In this document: positions 54,118 through 63,430 of the stretch, piece by piece
Position numbering within the stretch: the stretch's first letter is position 1
How the letters are laid out: each line of letters opens with the position of its first letter
Assembly: GCF_002868715.1 (NCBI RefSeq)
Contig: NZ_PKLZ01000003.1
Span: forward strand, 62,001-126,000
Length of the DNA stretch: 64,000 nucleotides
Direction of reading: 5' to 3'
Origin: Kineobactrum sediminis
Lineage (GTDB): Bacteria > Pseudomonadota > Gammaproteobacteria > Pseudomonadales > Halieaceae
Notes under the pieces: generated by a model
Told to the model about the DNA's origin: nothing
Database searches by the model: none
The model's input: the letters and a program-made list of their open reading frames with translations, nothing else
Program-made: the position numbers and the translations under genes

Positions 54118-55887
54118 ATGGCAAGCTATCGCGCACCGATTGAAGACATGACCTTCCTGATCGACGAACTGCTGGATGTAAGCGGCACACTGGGGGAGTT
54201 GTCGGCCTTTACCGAACTTGGCCTGGGGCCGGAATTGACCACGGCCTTACTTGATGAAGGCGCCAAGCTTGCCGGCGATGTGCTGGCACCGCTACGCCGG
54301 GTTGGGGATGAACACCCCGTTACCTGTAAAGACGGTGCCATAACCCTGCCCCCCGGTTATGCCGATGCCCTGCAACAACTGGGGGCCGGTGGCTGGATGG
54401 GGATTTCCTCGGACCCGGAATACGGCGGCCAGGGTTTGCCCGAACTCTATGCCACCGCTGCCTGCGAGATGTGGAACAGTGCCAACCTGGCCTTTGGCCT
54501 GGCGCCCATGCTGAGTGCCGGTGCCGCCCTGGCTATTGCCGCCCACGGCAGCGAGCAGCAGAAACAGCTGTACCTGCCGAAAATGCACGCCGGCGAATGG
54601 GCCGGCACCATGAACCTTACCGAGTCGGGTGCGGGCTCCGACCTGGGTGTGATGCAGACCCGGGCCGTGCCGGAGGAAGATCACTACCGGATCCATGGCC
54701 AGAAAATCTACATCACCTGGGGTGATCACGACGCCACTGACAACATTATTCACCTGGTGCTGGCCAAACTGCCGGACGCCCCGGAAGGCAGCCGCGGGAT
54801 CTCCCTGTTTCTGGTACCCAAATTCCTGGTGAATGCGGACGGCAGCCTCGGTGAGCGCAATGACGTGTACCCGGTGTCCACCGAGCACAAGCTCGGTATT
54901 CATGGCAGTCCCACCTGCGTGATGGCCTTTGGCGACAAAGAGGGCGCCATCGGTTATCTCATCGGTGAAGAGAACCGCGGCCTTGCCTGTATGTTTACCA
55001 TGATGAATGAAGCCCGGCTCAAGGTGGGGGTGCAGGGCCTGGCGGCCGCCGAGGGTGCGTACCAGCAAGCGCTGGCCTATGCCCACGAGCGCGTGCAGGG
55101 CGGGGTGCCCATCGTCCAACATCCGGACGTGCGGCGCATGCTGCTGACCATGAAGTCTCTCAACGAGGCCATGCGCGCCTTTGTCTATACCGAGGCGGTG
55201 ACCATGGACCTCGCGCACGTCGGTCCGGAAGCCGAGCGGCCGCGGCAGCAAATGCGCATTGACCTGATGATCCCGGTGATCAAGTGCTGGCTGACCGAGG
55301 TGGGCCAGGAATTGACCTCGCTCGGGGTGCAGGTGCACGGGGGCATGGGTTACGTTGAGGAGACCGGCGCCGCGCAGTATCTGCGCGATGTGCGCATCAC
55401 CTCCATTTACGAAGGTACCAACGGTATCCAGGCGGCGGACCTGGTGGCGCGCAAGCTCGGTCGCGACCAGGGCGGGGCCATGCGCGATGCGCTCGCCGAC
55501 GTGGCGCTGACCGTGGCGGCCCTGAGCAGTCATGAAGATGCTGCCCTGCAGGCCATCGGTCACAGCCTGGGGGATGCGCTGGCGGGCGTTGAGGAAACAA
55601 CAGCGCAGGTACTGGAGACGTTGCAGGACAATCCCGAGGTGGCGCTGGGAGCGGCGTTCGATTACCTGATGCAGTGCGGCTACCTGTTTGGCGGCTGGCA
55701 CCTGGCGCGCTCCGCGGAGCTGGCAACGGCGCGGCTGGCCGCCGGCGTGGATAATGACTTCTATCGCGCAAAGGTCGCCACCGCCGGCTTCTACGCCGAG
55801 CAGATTCTACCCCGCTGCGCGGGCCATGCCGGTGCGGTGGCGGGGGCAGCGGGCAGCCTCTCCAGCTACCCGGTAAACTGGCTGTAA
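54118..55887 (+). CDS. Acyl-CoA dehydrogenase, DmdC/FadE5-like long form
   Basis: 589 aa FAD flavoprotein with the long-form layout: extra N-terminal segment (YRAPIEDMTFLIDELLDVSG), the three classical acyl-CoA dehydrogenase domains (about 40-465), then a C-terminal extension (about 470-589). Signatures include MNLTESGAGSDLG, the KVGVQGLAAAEGAYQQAL helix and SIYEGTNGIQAADLVARKLG with the catalytic Glu. This subgroup includes 3-methylmercaptopropionyl-CoA dehydrogenases of DMSP breakdown as well as ordinary fatty-acid enzymes; with no other dmd gene nearby I cannot assign the substrate. Divergent from a LysR gene and near glcB, which suggests fatty-acid use through the glyoxylate cycle. Confidence 0.93.
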   Translation: MASYRAPIEDMTFLIDELLDVSGTLGELSAFTELGLGPELTTALLDEGAKLAGDVLAPLRRVGDEHPVTCKDGAITLPPGYADALQQLGAGGWMGISSDPEYGGQGLPELYATAACEMWNSANLAFGLAPMLSAGAALAIAAHGSEQQKQLYLPKMHAGEWAGTMNLTESGAGSDLGVMQTRAVPEEDHYRIHGQKIYITWGDHDATDNIIHLVLAKLPDAPEGSRGISLFLVPKFLVNADGSLGERNDVYPVSTEHKLGIHGSPTCVMAFGDKEGAIGYLIGEENRGLACMFTMMNEARLKVGVQGLAAAEGAYQQALAYAHERVQGGVPIVQHPDVRRMLLTMKSLNEAMRAFVYTEAVTMDLAHVGPEAERPRQQMRIDLMIPVIKCWLTEVGQELTSLGVQVHGGMGYVEETGAAQYLRDVRITSIYEGTNGIQAADLVARKLGRDQGGAMRDALADVALTVAALSSHEDAALQAIGHSLGDALAGVEETTAQVLETLQDNPEVALGAAFDYLMQCGYLFGGWHLARSAELATARLAAGVDNDFYRAKVATAGFYAEQILPRCAGHAGAVAGAAGSLSSYPVNWL

Positions 55888-55911
55888 ACCCCGGACACAG
55901 GAGCTCGCACG

Positions 55912-56388
55912 ATGACATTTGCCACACCGGACCTGATGGACGCAGCGCCCAACGCGGCGGTGATCGAGCTGCAGTTTCGCAACCTGGGCGCCCATCCGCG
56001 GTTCAGCGGTCGGGCAGTAACCATCAAGTGCCACGAGGATAACTCGCTGGTTAAGCAGTGTGTGGCGGAGCCCGGTGACGGCCGGGTTATTGTGGTCGAC
56101 GGCGGCGGTTCGCTGCGACAGGCATTGCTCGGCGACATGCTGGCGGCGGAGGCTGCGGACAATGGTTGGGCGGGGCTGGTAATCAACGGCGCCATCCGCG
56201 ACGTGGATGACATCGCCGTTACCGCCCTCGGGGTGCAGGCGCTGGGCGTCACCCCGCGCAAGACCGACAAGCGTGGCGAGGGCCAGCGGGATATCGTAGT
56301 GCACATTGGCGGTGCCCGAATTGCGCCCGGCGATTACATTTACGCTGATAACAACGGGGTGGTGGTCAGCGCCGAGCCGTTGCTGTAG
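55912..56388 (+). CDS. rraA: RraA-family protein (regulator of RNase E activity A)
   Basis: 158 aa, normal RraA length. Typical segments are GRAVTIKCHEDNSLVKQC, VVDGGGSLRQALLGDMLA, GWAGLVINGAIRDVDD and RKTDKRGEGQRD, the last two with the family Arg-Asp pair. In E. coli RraA inhibits RNase E by binding it. Some homologues with this fold are HMG/oxaloacetate aldolases, so enzymatic activity cannot be excluded. Twenty-four bases after the acyl-CoA dehydrogenase. Confidence 0.92.
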   Translation: MTFATPDLMDAAPNAAVIELQFRNLGAHPRFSGRAVTIKCHEDNSLVKQCVAEPGDGRVIVVDGGGSLRQALLGDMLAAEAADNGWAGLVINGAIRDVDDIAVTALGVQALGVTPRKTDKRGEGQRDIVVHIGGARIAPGDYIYADNNGVVVSAEPLL

Positions 56389-56396
56389 TTGGGGCT

Positions 56397-57353
<957 letters not shown>

Positions 57354-57372
57354 TCAATCCGGGGGTGGTGGC

Positions 57373-57939
57373 ATGGGGTATACAATCAGTAAGGGATGGC
57401 TGCAGGGCGCGCGGCGGGTGCCTTCGCCGAATTTTGGCGCAAGGCCGTCCGGCGTGGGTCCGGAGCTGATTGTTATCCACAGTATTTCCCTGCCACCCGG
57501 TTGTTTTGGCGGGCCTGAAGTTGAGCAACTGTTTACCAACTGCCTGGATTGGGACGCAGACCCCTGGTTCGCGCAGATTCGCGGGCTGGAAGTCTCTGCC
57601 CATTTCCTGGTGCGCCGTTGCGGCGAACTGGTGCAGTTTGTCAGTGTGGATGATCGCGCCTGGCACGCCGGGGTCTCCCGGTGGCAGGGGCGCGATAACT
57701 GCAATGATTTCAGTATCGGCATTGAGCTGGAGGGTTGTGATGAATTCCCCTACAGTGATGCACAGTATGAATCCCTTGCCGCGCTGAGCCGCACCCTGCT
57801 GGGCTATTATCCCCTGCTCGGTCCGGAACGGGTAGCGGGCCACTGTGATATCGCCCCGGGACGCAAGACCGACCCGGGGCCCACTTTTGACTGGCCACGC
57901 TATCGCGCCGGCCTTGTCCTGCCAGGAGACACCGGATGA
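57373..57939 (+). CDS. ampD: 1,6-anhydro-N-acetylmuramyl-L-alanine amidase AmpD
   Basis: 188 aa cytoplasmic amidase_2 protein. Predicted zinc ligands are His36 (VIHSISL), His157 (GHCDIAPG) and Asp167 (KTDPGP). It cleaves the stem peptide from anhydro-muropeptides during cell-wall recycling, and so sets AmpR-dependent beta-lactamase induction where ampR/ampC exist (neither is in this window). Coupled to ampE by an ATGA overlap. Confidence 0.97.
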   Translation: MGYTISKGWLQGARRVPSPNFGARPSGVGPELIVIHSISLPPGCFGGPEVEQLFTNCLDWDADPWFAQIRGLEVSAHFLVRRCGELVQFVSVDDRAWHAGVSRWQGRDNCNDFSIGIELEGCDEFPYSDAQYESLAALSRTLLGYYPLLGPERVAGHCDIAPGRKTDPGPTFDWPRYRAGLVLPGDTG

Positions 57940-58775
57940 TTTTTCTCGCCTTTATCATTGCCTTCACCGTGCGCCAGCTTTGGGGTTCCCAGGAGTGGTT
58001 GCACCGGGATGGCTGGTGGCTCGACTGGCAGCGCCGCGCCGCGGGCTTCGAGTTGGGTCCCTGGCTACAGCTGTTGCTGACGGTGGGACTGCCAGTGCTT
58101 TTGGCGGCACTGGTTCTCGATCTTTTACGCCCATTCCTGTTCGGCCTGCTGTGGATTATAGCGGCGGTCTTGCTGTTGCTGTATGCCTTTGGGCGCGGCG
58201 ATTTCCATGCGCTGATGGCGCGTTATCGCGATTACTGTGAGCGTGGCAATGGCGAGGGTGCCTGGCTGTTTGCCCGGGAAGAGCTTGGCGTCGAGGTCGC
58301 GACCGACAATGATCCGGAGCGGCCCCTGTTTGACCTGCACCAGCAGGTGCAGGTGAGCCTGCTCTACGACGGCTTTCAACGCTGGTTTGCTGTGGTGTTC
58401 TTTTTCTTTCTGCTGGGGCCGGCGGCTGCGCTGGGCTATCGCTTGCTGCAACTCTATCGGGAGACCAATCGGGAGGGCCCCGTGCTCCGGCTGCTACTGG
58501 TGCTGGACTGGGTCCCGGCACGCCTGCTCGCAGCCACGTTTGTCCTGACGGGAGACTTTGTCCGCAGCCGCGACGCGCTGGTGGCGATGGTTGGCGATGC
58601 CAGCGTCGCTGCCGGCCAGCTGCTGCAGTCGGTAGGTGTTGCCGCGGCTGCGCCAGTGACGCGCGAATCGCCTTTGCTGCAGGCGGCCGAGGACGTCGAT
58701 GCGCTGTCCGGCCTGCTGCGCCGCAGCGGTGTCGCCTGGGTGCTCGCCGCCGCACTGTTTGCGATTCTGGGTTGA
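57936..58775 (+). CDS. ampE: AmpE inner-membrane protein
   Basis: 279 aa with about four membrane helices (near 1-15, 45-80, 150-170 and 263-279). Characteristic segments are FARYRDYCERG-like (FHALMARYRDYCERGN), LFREELG-type (WLFAREELGVEV) and QRWFAVVFFFFLLGPAAALGYRLLQ (57936-based residues about 147-171). The family is linked to AmpD in sensing or CobD-like chemistry, but its exact role is unsettled. Overlaps ampD. Confidence 0.93.
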   Translation: MIFLAFIIAFTVRQLWGSQEWLHRDGWWLDWQRRAAGFELGPWLQLLLTVGLPVLLAALVLDLLRPFLFGLLWIIAAVLLLLYAFGRGDFHALMARYRDYCERGNGEGAWLFAREELGVEVATDNDPERPLFDLHQQVQVSLLYDGFQRWFAVVFFFFLLGPAAALGYRLLQLYRETNREGPVLRLLLVLDWVPARLLAATFVLTGDFVRSRDALVAMVGDASVAAGQLLQSVGVAAAAPVTRESPLLQAAEDVDALSGLLRRSGVAWVLAAALFAILG

Positions 58776-58907
58776 GCGCAACACGGTAGGTAGCCATTGC
58801 ACTGGTTGCCGCCGTTACGTCAAATGTGCCCGTAGTGCGCACCGGGGCGTGCATGCTGTTAGACTGGAGCTGATTCCACGGTAGCCACCAGCGCCCAGGT
58901 TTTGCCT

Positions 58908-60485
58908 ATGTCGGAAAATACCCGTACGGATGCGACACTACCTTCGGTTTTTGTCAGGCTCTCAGCGAGTCGGGCACGCCGGGGGTTGGTGATCACCATT
59001 GCCTTTCATCCCGATACCACGCGTATCGGTGAAACCTGGACAGTTCCCGATACGGGCACCAGAAGGCTGGTGCTGGGCCGTGAGCAGCCGGCGTTTTCGC
59101 GAGCGGAAGCCGCTGTTGCCGAACCCTTGAACGATCCTCATATCAGTCGTCGCGCGCTGGCATTGAAGCGTCGCCCGGGTGGCCTGGTAGTGAGTCGCCT
59201 GGAGGACGCATGTCGCTGCCGGGTTGACGGAGACTGGCTGGCAGACACCGTCAACCTGGATGTGCACGAGCTTCGCCGTGGCGTTACCCTGCAACTGGCG
59301 CACAGTGTTGTGTTGTTGTTACGGGAACAGTTGCTGCCGGCACAACTCACCGGTCCGGAACCGGCTGCGGTGGCGGGCCTGTACGGCAGCAGTTTTTATA
59401 TGCAGGCGTTGCGTGGCCAGATCGCCCGCGCCGCGGACAGTGATCTCGACGTGCTGGTCCGCGGTGAAACCGGCAGTGGCAAGGAGCTCGTTGCGCGGGC
59501 GGTGCATGCCGGCAGCAGCAGGGCCGGCGGCCCGCTGGTCGCGGTTAACATGGCGGCAATACCCGTAGGGGTTGCTCCGGCGCTGCTGTTCGGCAGTGTT
59601 CGCGGCGCCTTCACTGGAGCCGAGCGCAACAGCACAGGCTACTTCCAGCAGGCCGATGGCGGCAGCCTGTTTCTCGATGAAATAGGTGACACGCCCGACG
59701 AAGTCCAGCCCCAGTTACTGCGAGCGCTGCAGGAGCGCGAAGTGCAGCCGGTCGGCGGTAAGCTGCAGCGGGTGGATGTGCGCGTCATATCGGCTACCGA
59801 CGCCGCTCTCGATGGTCCCGACAGCAATTTTCGCAGCGCCCTGCGTCACCGCCTGGGCAGCGCAGAGATTCACGTGGCGCCGCTGCGCGAACATCCGGAA
59901 GACATTGGTGAACTGTTCTGTCACCTCCTCGCCGTGGCCTGCGACAGCGCGGGTTGCGACTCATTATTGCCGGCGCCGCCCACCGATTCCCTGCTGGTAG
60001 CGCAGTGGGCGGAGTTGTTTCATTGCTGCCAGCGCTATGCCTGGCCCGGTAACATTCGCGAGCTGGCCAACTGTGCTCGCCAGGTCGTACTCGACAGCAA
60101 CCGTGGTATTGCGCTGCCGGAATTCCTGCTGCAACAAATTGCCGGGGAAGTGGCCGAGCCCGCTGCGGGCCCGGAGAGCACCCCGGTTGAACTTGGTGAC
60201 GACGCGCTCAGGGCGCTCCTGGAGCAAGAGCGCTACGAAGTGGCCGCGGCTGCCCGTCGCACCGGTATCAGTCGGCAGGCACTGTATCGCCGCCTTCCCG
60301 ACCTGGGCCTTCGCCTGGCCGGGCAGGTGCCGGTTGCGGAATTGCAGCAGGCGCTGGCCGCCAGTGGCGGGGATCTTCGCAAAACGGCGATGGTCCTGCG
60401 GGTATCGCGGGTGGCCTTGCGCACGCGTCTGCGCAACGCCGGGCTGCCGGGCGCGCCGGCCGTGGGACTCCCCCGTGGCGATTGA
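58908..60485 (+). CDS. FHA-domain sigma-54 activator with two tandem Fis-type HTHs
   Basis: 525 aa from ATG 58908 (a TTG two codons upstream is in frame). N-terminal FHA domain (about 45-140; LVLGRE, then DPHISRRALAL), which reads phosphothreonine. A complete AAA+ activator domain follows (about 158-400), with Walker A GETGSGKELVARAVH, the sigma-54-contacting GAFTGA loop, Walker B GSLFLDEIGD and the arginine-finger region FRSALRHRLG. The C-terminus has two Fis-like HTH units: RYEVAAAARRTGISRQALYRRL and GGDLRKTAMVLRVSRVALRTRL (about 440-515). FHA-type enhancer-binding proteins are known from myxobacteria, where they pair with Ser/Thr kinases. The next gene is such a kinase and overlaps by 11 bases. 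Targets unknown. Confidence 0.88.
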   Translation: MSENTRTDATLPSVFVRLSASRARRGLVITIAFHPDTTRIGETWTVPDTGTRRLVLGREQPAFSRAEAAVAEPLNDPHISRRALALKRRPGGLVVSRLEDACRCRVDGDWLADTVNLDVHELRRGVTLQLAHSVVLLLREQLLPAQLTGPEPAAVAGLYGSSFYMQALRGQIARAADSDLDVLVRGETGSGKELVARAVHAGSSRAGGPLVAVNMAAIPVGVAPALLFGSVRGAFTGAERNSTGYFQQADGGSLFLDEIGDTPDEVQPQLLRALQEREVQPVGGKLQRVDVRVISATDAALDGPDSNFRSALRHRLGSAEIHVAPLREHPEDIGELFCHLLAVACDSAGCDSLLPAPPTDSLLVAQWAELFHCCQRYAWPGNIRELANCARQVVLDSNRGIALPEFLLQQIAGEVAEPAAGPESTPVELGDDALRALLEQERYEVAAAARRTGISRQALYRRLPDLGLRLAGQVPVAELQQALAASGGDLRKTAMVLRVSRVALRTRLRNAGLPGAPAVGLPRGD

Positions 60486-61908
60486 GGATCGGGTCGGTCC
60501 CTATCGCATCCTGCGATTACTGCGCCGGGGTGGCCAGGGCAGCGTTTTCCTGGGTTATGACGATCGCCTGCAGCGTCGTATCGCGGTCAAGATTTACCCA
60601 CTGCCCGCAGACCGGGCGCAACGCAAGCAGGTGCTGCGCGAGGCACAGCTGGTGGCCGCTATCGACAGCCCGCGTATCGTCAAGGTGCACGATGTCATCG
60701 TCGGTGACGAGCACCTGGCCATGGTGATGGAATATATACCCGGCTGTGACCTTGAGGAGTTGCTGGACCAGGGCGATTTATCCCTGGCGAGCATTGTCTC
60801 GATTGCCACTGAAATCACCGCCGCTATCGCGCTTGTTCGCCAGCAGCGCATCGTACACGGTGACCTGAAACCCAGTAATGTGCTGGTGGCCCCTGACGGG
60901 CATATCCGCCTCACTGACTTTGGTATTGCCGGTAACCAGGGAAACAGTCATCGCAGCGGCGGTAGTCCTTCCTGCGTGTCGCCCGAACAGTTGAAGGGTT
61001 TGCCACTGGACGTGCGCTCCGACCTGTTTGCACTGGGATGCCTGCTGTTTCGCATGCTGGCCGGATGGCACCCTTTCATGCGCAACGGCATCGTTGATAA
61101 CCAGGCAATATCGAAGATCGCGGCACCACCGTTGCCGGCCACGCTGGCGGATGGAACGCCGTTGCCTGAAGACCTGGTAACGTTGGTTGCGCAGCTGCTG
61201 GCAAAAGATCCCGCCGAGCGGCCACACAATACCCACGAGGTACGCAGACGGCTTCACGACATTGCCGCGCAGGCTCCCCGGCGATTGCATTATCCTCTGG
61301 GTGATGAAGCCCGGGCCGCATTTCGCGAGGAGGCTGCCACCGAGCAGCCGCTGCAGATTCCGGCTGGATTGCGCAACCAGGGGCGCTCGCGAATGCCCTT
61401 GCGGGCCGGACAGTGGGCGTTGTTCGGGGTGGGGCGCGACTGGCGTCGCCGTCACTGGCTGGTCGGTGGTGGCGCAGTGCTGACCTGCCTGGGGCTGCTG
61501 CTGGTGGCACTGTGGCCGCGCGCCCATCGGGTGCATGTGCCCATGCCGCAGCTGGCGATCAGCGCGGCCAGCCCACTCCCGGCTGACCGGGTAGACCCCT
61601 GGCTATTGGAGCAGGTGCGGGATTTGTCGCTGCAGGTGGCCCCGACCCTGGTGTTCACGGGCGAAGCTCCCGGCTTTCGTTCGACAACCCTCGACAATAG
61701 CCTGGAGGCCCTGCGTCGGCCGCCACCACCGGAGCAGTTGCTGATTTCCCTGTCCTGCCAACAGGCGCTGTGCGTACTGGGGCTGGAGCGCAGGGCAGAA
61801 AACTGGCAGCGCTATCGCCAGGTATTGCTGGTGCCGGACGCACCCGCCGCGCATTGGCATGAGCTGATCGCCCTGGCGGTTAACGAGCTTTATGGCGGGG
61901 GTCATTAG
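60475..61908 (+). CDS. Transmembrane Ser/Thr protein kinase (PknB/Stk type)
   Basis: 477 aa from GTG 60475, inside the end of the preceding gene. Kinase domain about 10-265: glycine loop RRGGQGSVFLG, ATP Lys39 (IAVKIY), catalytic loop H128-G129-D130-LKPSN, D148-F149-G150, and SPSCVSPEQ in place of an APE motif. HGD means a non-RD kinase, a type often less dependent on activation-loop phosphorylation. One TM helix (about 327-347) and a C-terminal region of about 130 residues, probably periplasmic, without PASTA repeats and not recognised. It is the likely kinase for the FHA activator upstream (inference from overlap). Confidence 0.9.
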   Translation: MAIEDRVGPYRILRLLRRGGQGSVFLGYDDRLQRRIAVKIYPLPADRAQRKQVLREAQLVAAIDSPRIVKVHDVIVGDEHLAMVMEYIPGCDLEELLDQGDLSLASIVSIATEITAAIALVRQQRIVHGDLKPSNVLVAPDGHIRLTDFGIAGNQGNSHRSGGSPSCVSPEQLKGLPLDVRSDLFALGCLLFRMLAGWHPFMRNGIVDNQAISKIAAPPLPATLADGTPLPEDLVTLVAQLLAKDPAERPHNTHEVRRRLHDIAAQAPRRLHYPLGDEARAAFREEAATEQPLQIPAGLRNQGRSRMPLRAGQWALFGVGRDWRRRHWLVGGGAVLTCLGLLLVALWPRAHRVHVPMPQLAISAASPLPADRVDPWLLEQVRDLSLQVAPTLVFTGEAPGFRSTTLDNSLEALRRPPPPEQLLISLSCQQALCVLGLERRAENWQRYRQVLLVPDAPAAHWHELIALAVNELYGGGH

Positions 61909-61913
61909 CCGAC

Positions 61914-62855
61914 TTACCGCGAGACTCCGGGTCCCTGTGCCTGGACGGTTGCAGAAAGTGCGCGGACGGCGTCAAGCATCGCCGCGTTGCGCGGGGCCGG
62001 CAGGCCCAGGCCATTGGCCACCCTGACCAGATAACCCGAAAGATAATCAATTTCAGTCTCCCGGCCCGCGGCCACGTCCTGCAGCATCGAAGACCGGTTA
62101 TTGGCGGTACCGGTAATGACTGCGGCCACTTGTTCCCGCAGGTGCTCCACCGCAGCAACCTGCCCGGCGGCAGTGCCGATGGTCTCGATTTCAGCGCACA
62201 GCGCCCGTACTTCCAATGCCAGTGCCGGGTTCGTGGCCAGTTCGCCGTTGCGGCAATGATGGAGTGCGGTGAGGGGGTTGATGGCGCAGTTGATGGCGAG
62301 CTTGCGCCACAGCGCCTGCTCGATGTCCTGTGCCCAGCTGCAGTCGATGGCCAGGGCCTGCCAGTCGCTGAACCAGTCCGGCGCCACGGTTCGCCCCGGT
62401 TGGCCGATGAGGGTCTGGCCGCGGCCCGCGTGGCAGATACTGCGTGTCGCTTCCCGGAAAACGCCCTCGGTGGTGGTTGCGCTATAGTAATCAAGCGTGG
62501 GCCAGCGGCCGGCGAGTGTCTCCTGAAAGCCCAGCCCGTTGGCCAACAGTACTACGGTACTGTTACTGCTGAGGCGGTGACCGACACTCGCCACCGCCGG
62601 CACCACATCATAGGCTTTGGTGGTCACCAGCAAGTGCCGGATCGAGTCGGCTTCGTGGCAGGCTGACACAGGGAAGGTCCGGGTAGTGCACTGCCCGTCG
62701 CTACGTACCGTAATAACGGTCTCGCCCGTCTCCAGCGCAGGATCATCATCGCGCAGCAACAGCGTGCAGCGCGCGCCGGCCTGCTGTAACAGGCTTGCGA
62801 ACAGGCAGCCGATCGCACCGGCGCCCAGTACGTGCCAATGGCGCGGCGCTGCCAA
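61914..62855 (-). CDS. panE: 2-dehydropantoate 2-reductase (ketopantoate reductase)
   Basis: 313 aa, TTG start at 62855; a stop codon precedes it in frame and the nucleotide loop begins at once, so no other start works. Rossmann motif HVLGAGAIGCLFASLL, then TTKAYDV, VLLANGLGFQE, the catalytic-Lys region LWRKLAINCAINPLTAL and EIDYLSGYLV. It reduces ketopantoate with NADPH for pantothenate and CoA synthesis. Divergent from yajQ; convergent with the kinase gene. Confidence 0.92.
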   Translation of the reverse strand: MAAPRHWHVLGAGAIGCLFASLLQQAGARCTLLLRDDDPALETGETVITVRSDGQCTTRTFPVSACHEADSIRHLLVTTKAYDVVPAVASVGHRLSSNSTVVLLANGLGFQETLAGRWPTLDYYSATTTEGVFREATRSICHAGRGQTLIGQPGRTVAPDWFSDWQALAIDCSWAQDIEQALWRKLAINCAINPLTALHHCRNGELATNPALALEVRALCAEIETIGTAAGQVAAVEHLREQVAAVITGTANNRSSMLQDVAAGRETEIDYLSGYLVRVANGLGLPAPRNAAMLDAVRALSATVQAQGPGVSR

Positions 62856-62938
62856 TCAGTTGTGCCCGGGGATTGCAAAGCGACGCTGGCACACTAACAT
62901 GGGGTTCCTTAACGTTTACCGGATCGGGGAAGTACACT

Positions 62939-63421
62939 ATGCCATCTTTTGATGTTGTATCGGAAGTCGACCTTCACCAGTTGACCAATGCCGTTGACCA
63001 GGTCTCGCGGATCGTTGCCAATCGATTCGACTTTAAAGGAGTAGACGCAGGCTTTGAGCGCGAGGAGCGCACCATTACCCTGCACGCCGAGGCGGAATTC
63101 CAGCTGGACCAGATGCAGGACATGCTGCGCAGTGCGCTGATCAAGTGTGATATAGATCCTGGCGCAATGGAGGTGGGTGATCCCGTGGGTTCAGGCAAGC
63201 TGGTCCGCCAGGCGGTTACCCTGCGACACGGTCTGGACAGCGCCCAGTGCAAGACCATCGTCAAGACACTCAAGGACGCCAAACTCAAGGTGCAGGCGCA
63301 GATCCAGGGCGACCAGGTACGGGTTACCGGCAAGAAACGCGATGACCTGCAGGAGGCGATAGCGCTGCTGCGGGACAGCCCGGTTGATGTGCCGCTGCAG
63401 TTCAGTAATTTTCGTGACTGA
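62939..63421 (+). CDS. yajQ: YajQ family nucleotide-binding protein
   Basis: 160 aa from ATG 62939 (MPSFDVVSEVD), with GGGGAAG upstream. Whole-family conservation is clear: ANRFDFKGVDAGFE, DQMQDMLRSALIKCDID, RQAVTLRHGLDSAQCKTIVK and VRVTGKKRDDLQEAIALLR. Xanthomonas YajQ homologues bind cyclic di-GMP and act with a LysR protein; the E. coli protein binds nucleotides/tRNA in vitro. Role here not known. Confidence 0.96.
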   Translation: MPSFDVVSEVDLHQLTNAVDQVSRIVANRFDFKGVDAGFEREERTITLHAEAEFQLDQMQDMLRSALIKCDIDPGAMEVGDPVGSGKLVRQAVTLRHGLDSAQCKTIVKTLKDAKLKVQAQIQGDQVRVTGKKRDDLQEAIALLRDSPVDVPLQFSNFRD

Positions 63422-63430
63422 AACAGGCCC

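Noticed and set aside
54292-55701. 469-codon open frame opposite the acyl-CoA dehydrogenase
   Set aside because: Shadow ORF; the plus-strand gene has clear family motifs and occupies the whole region.
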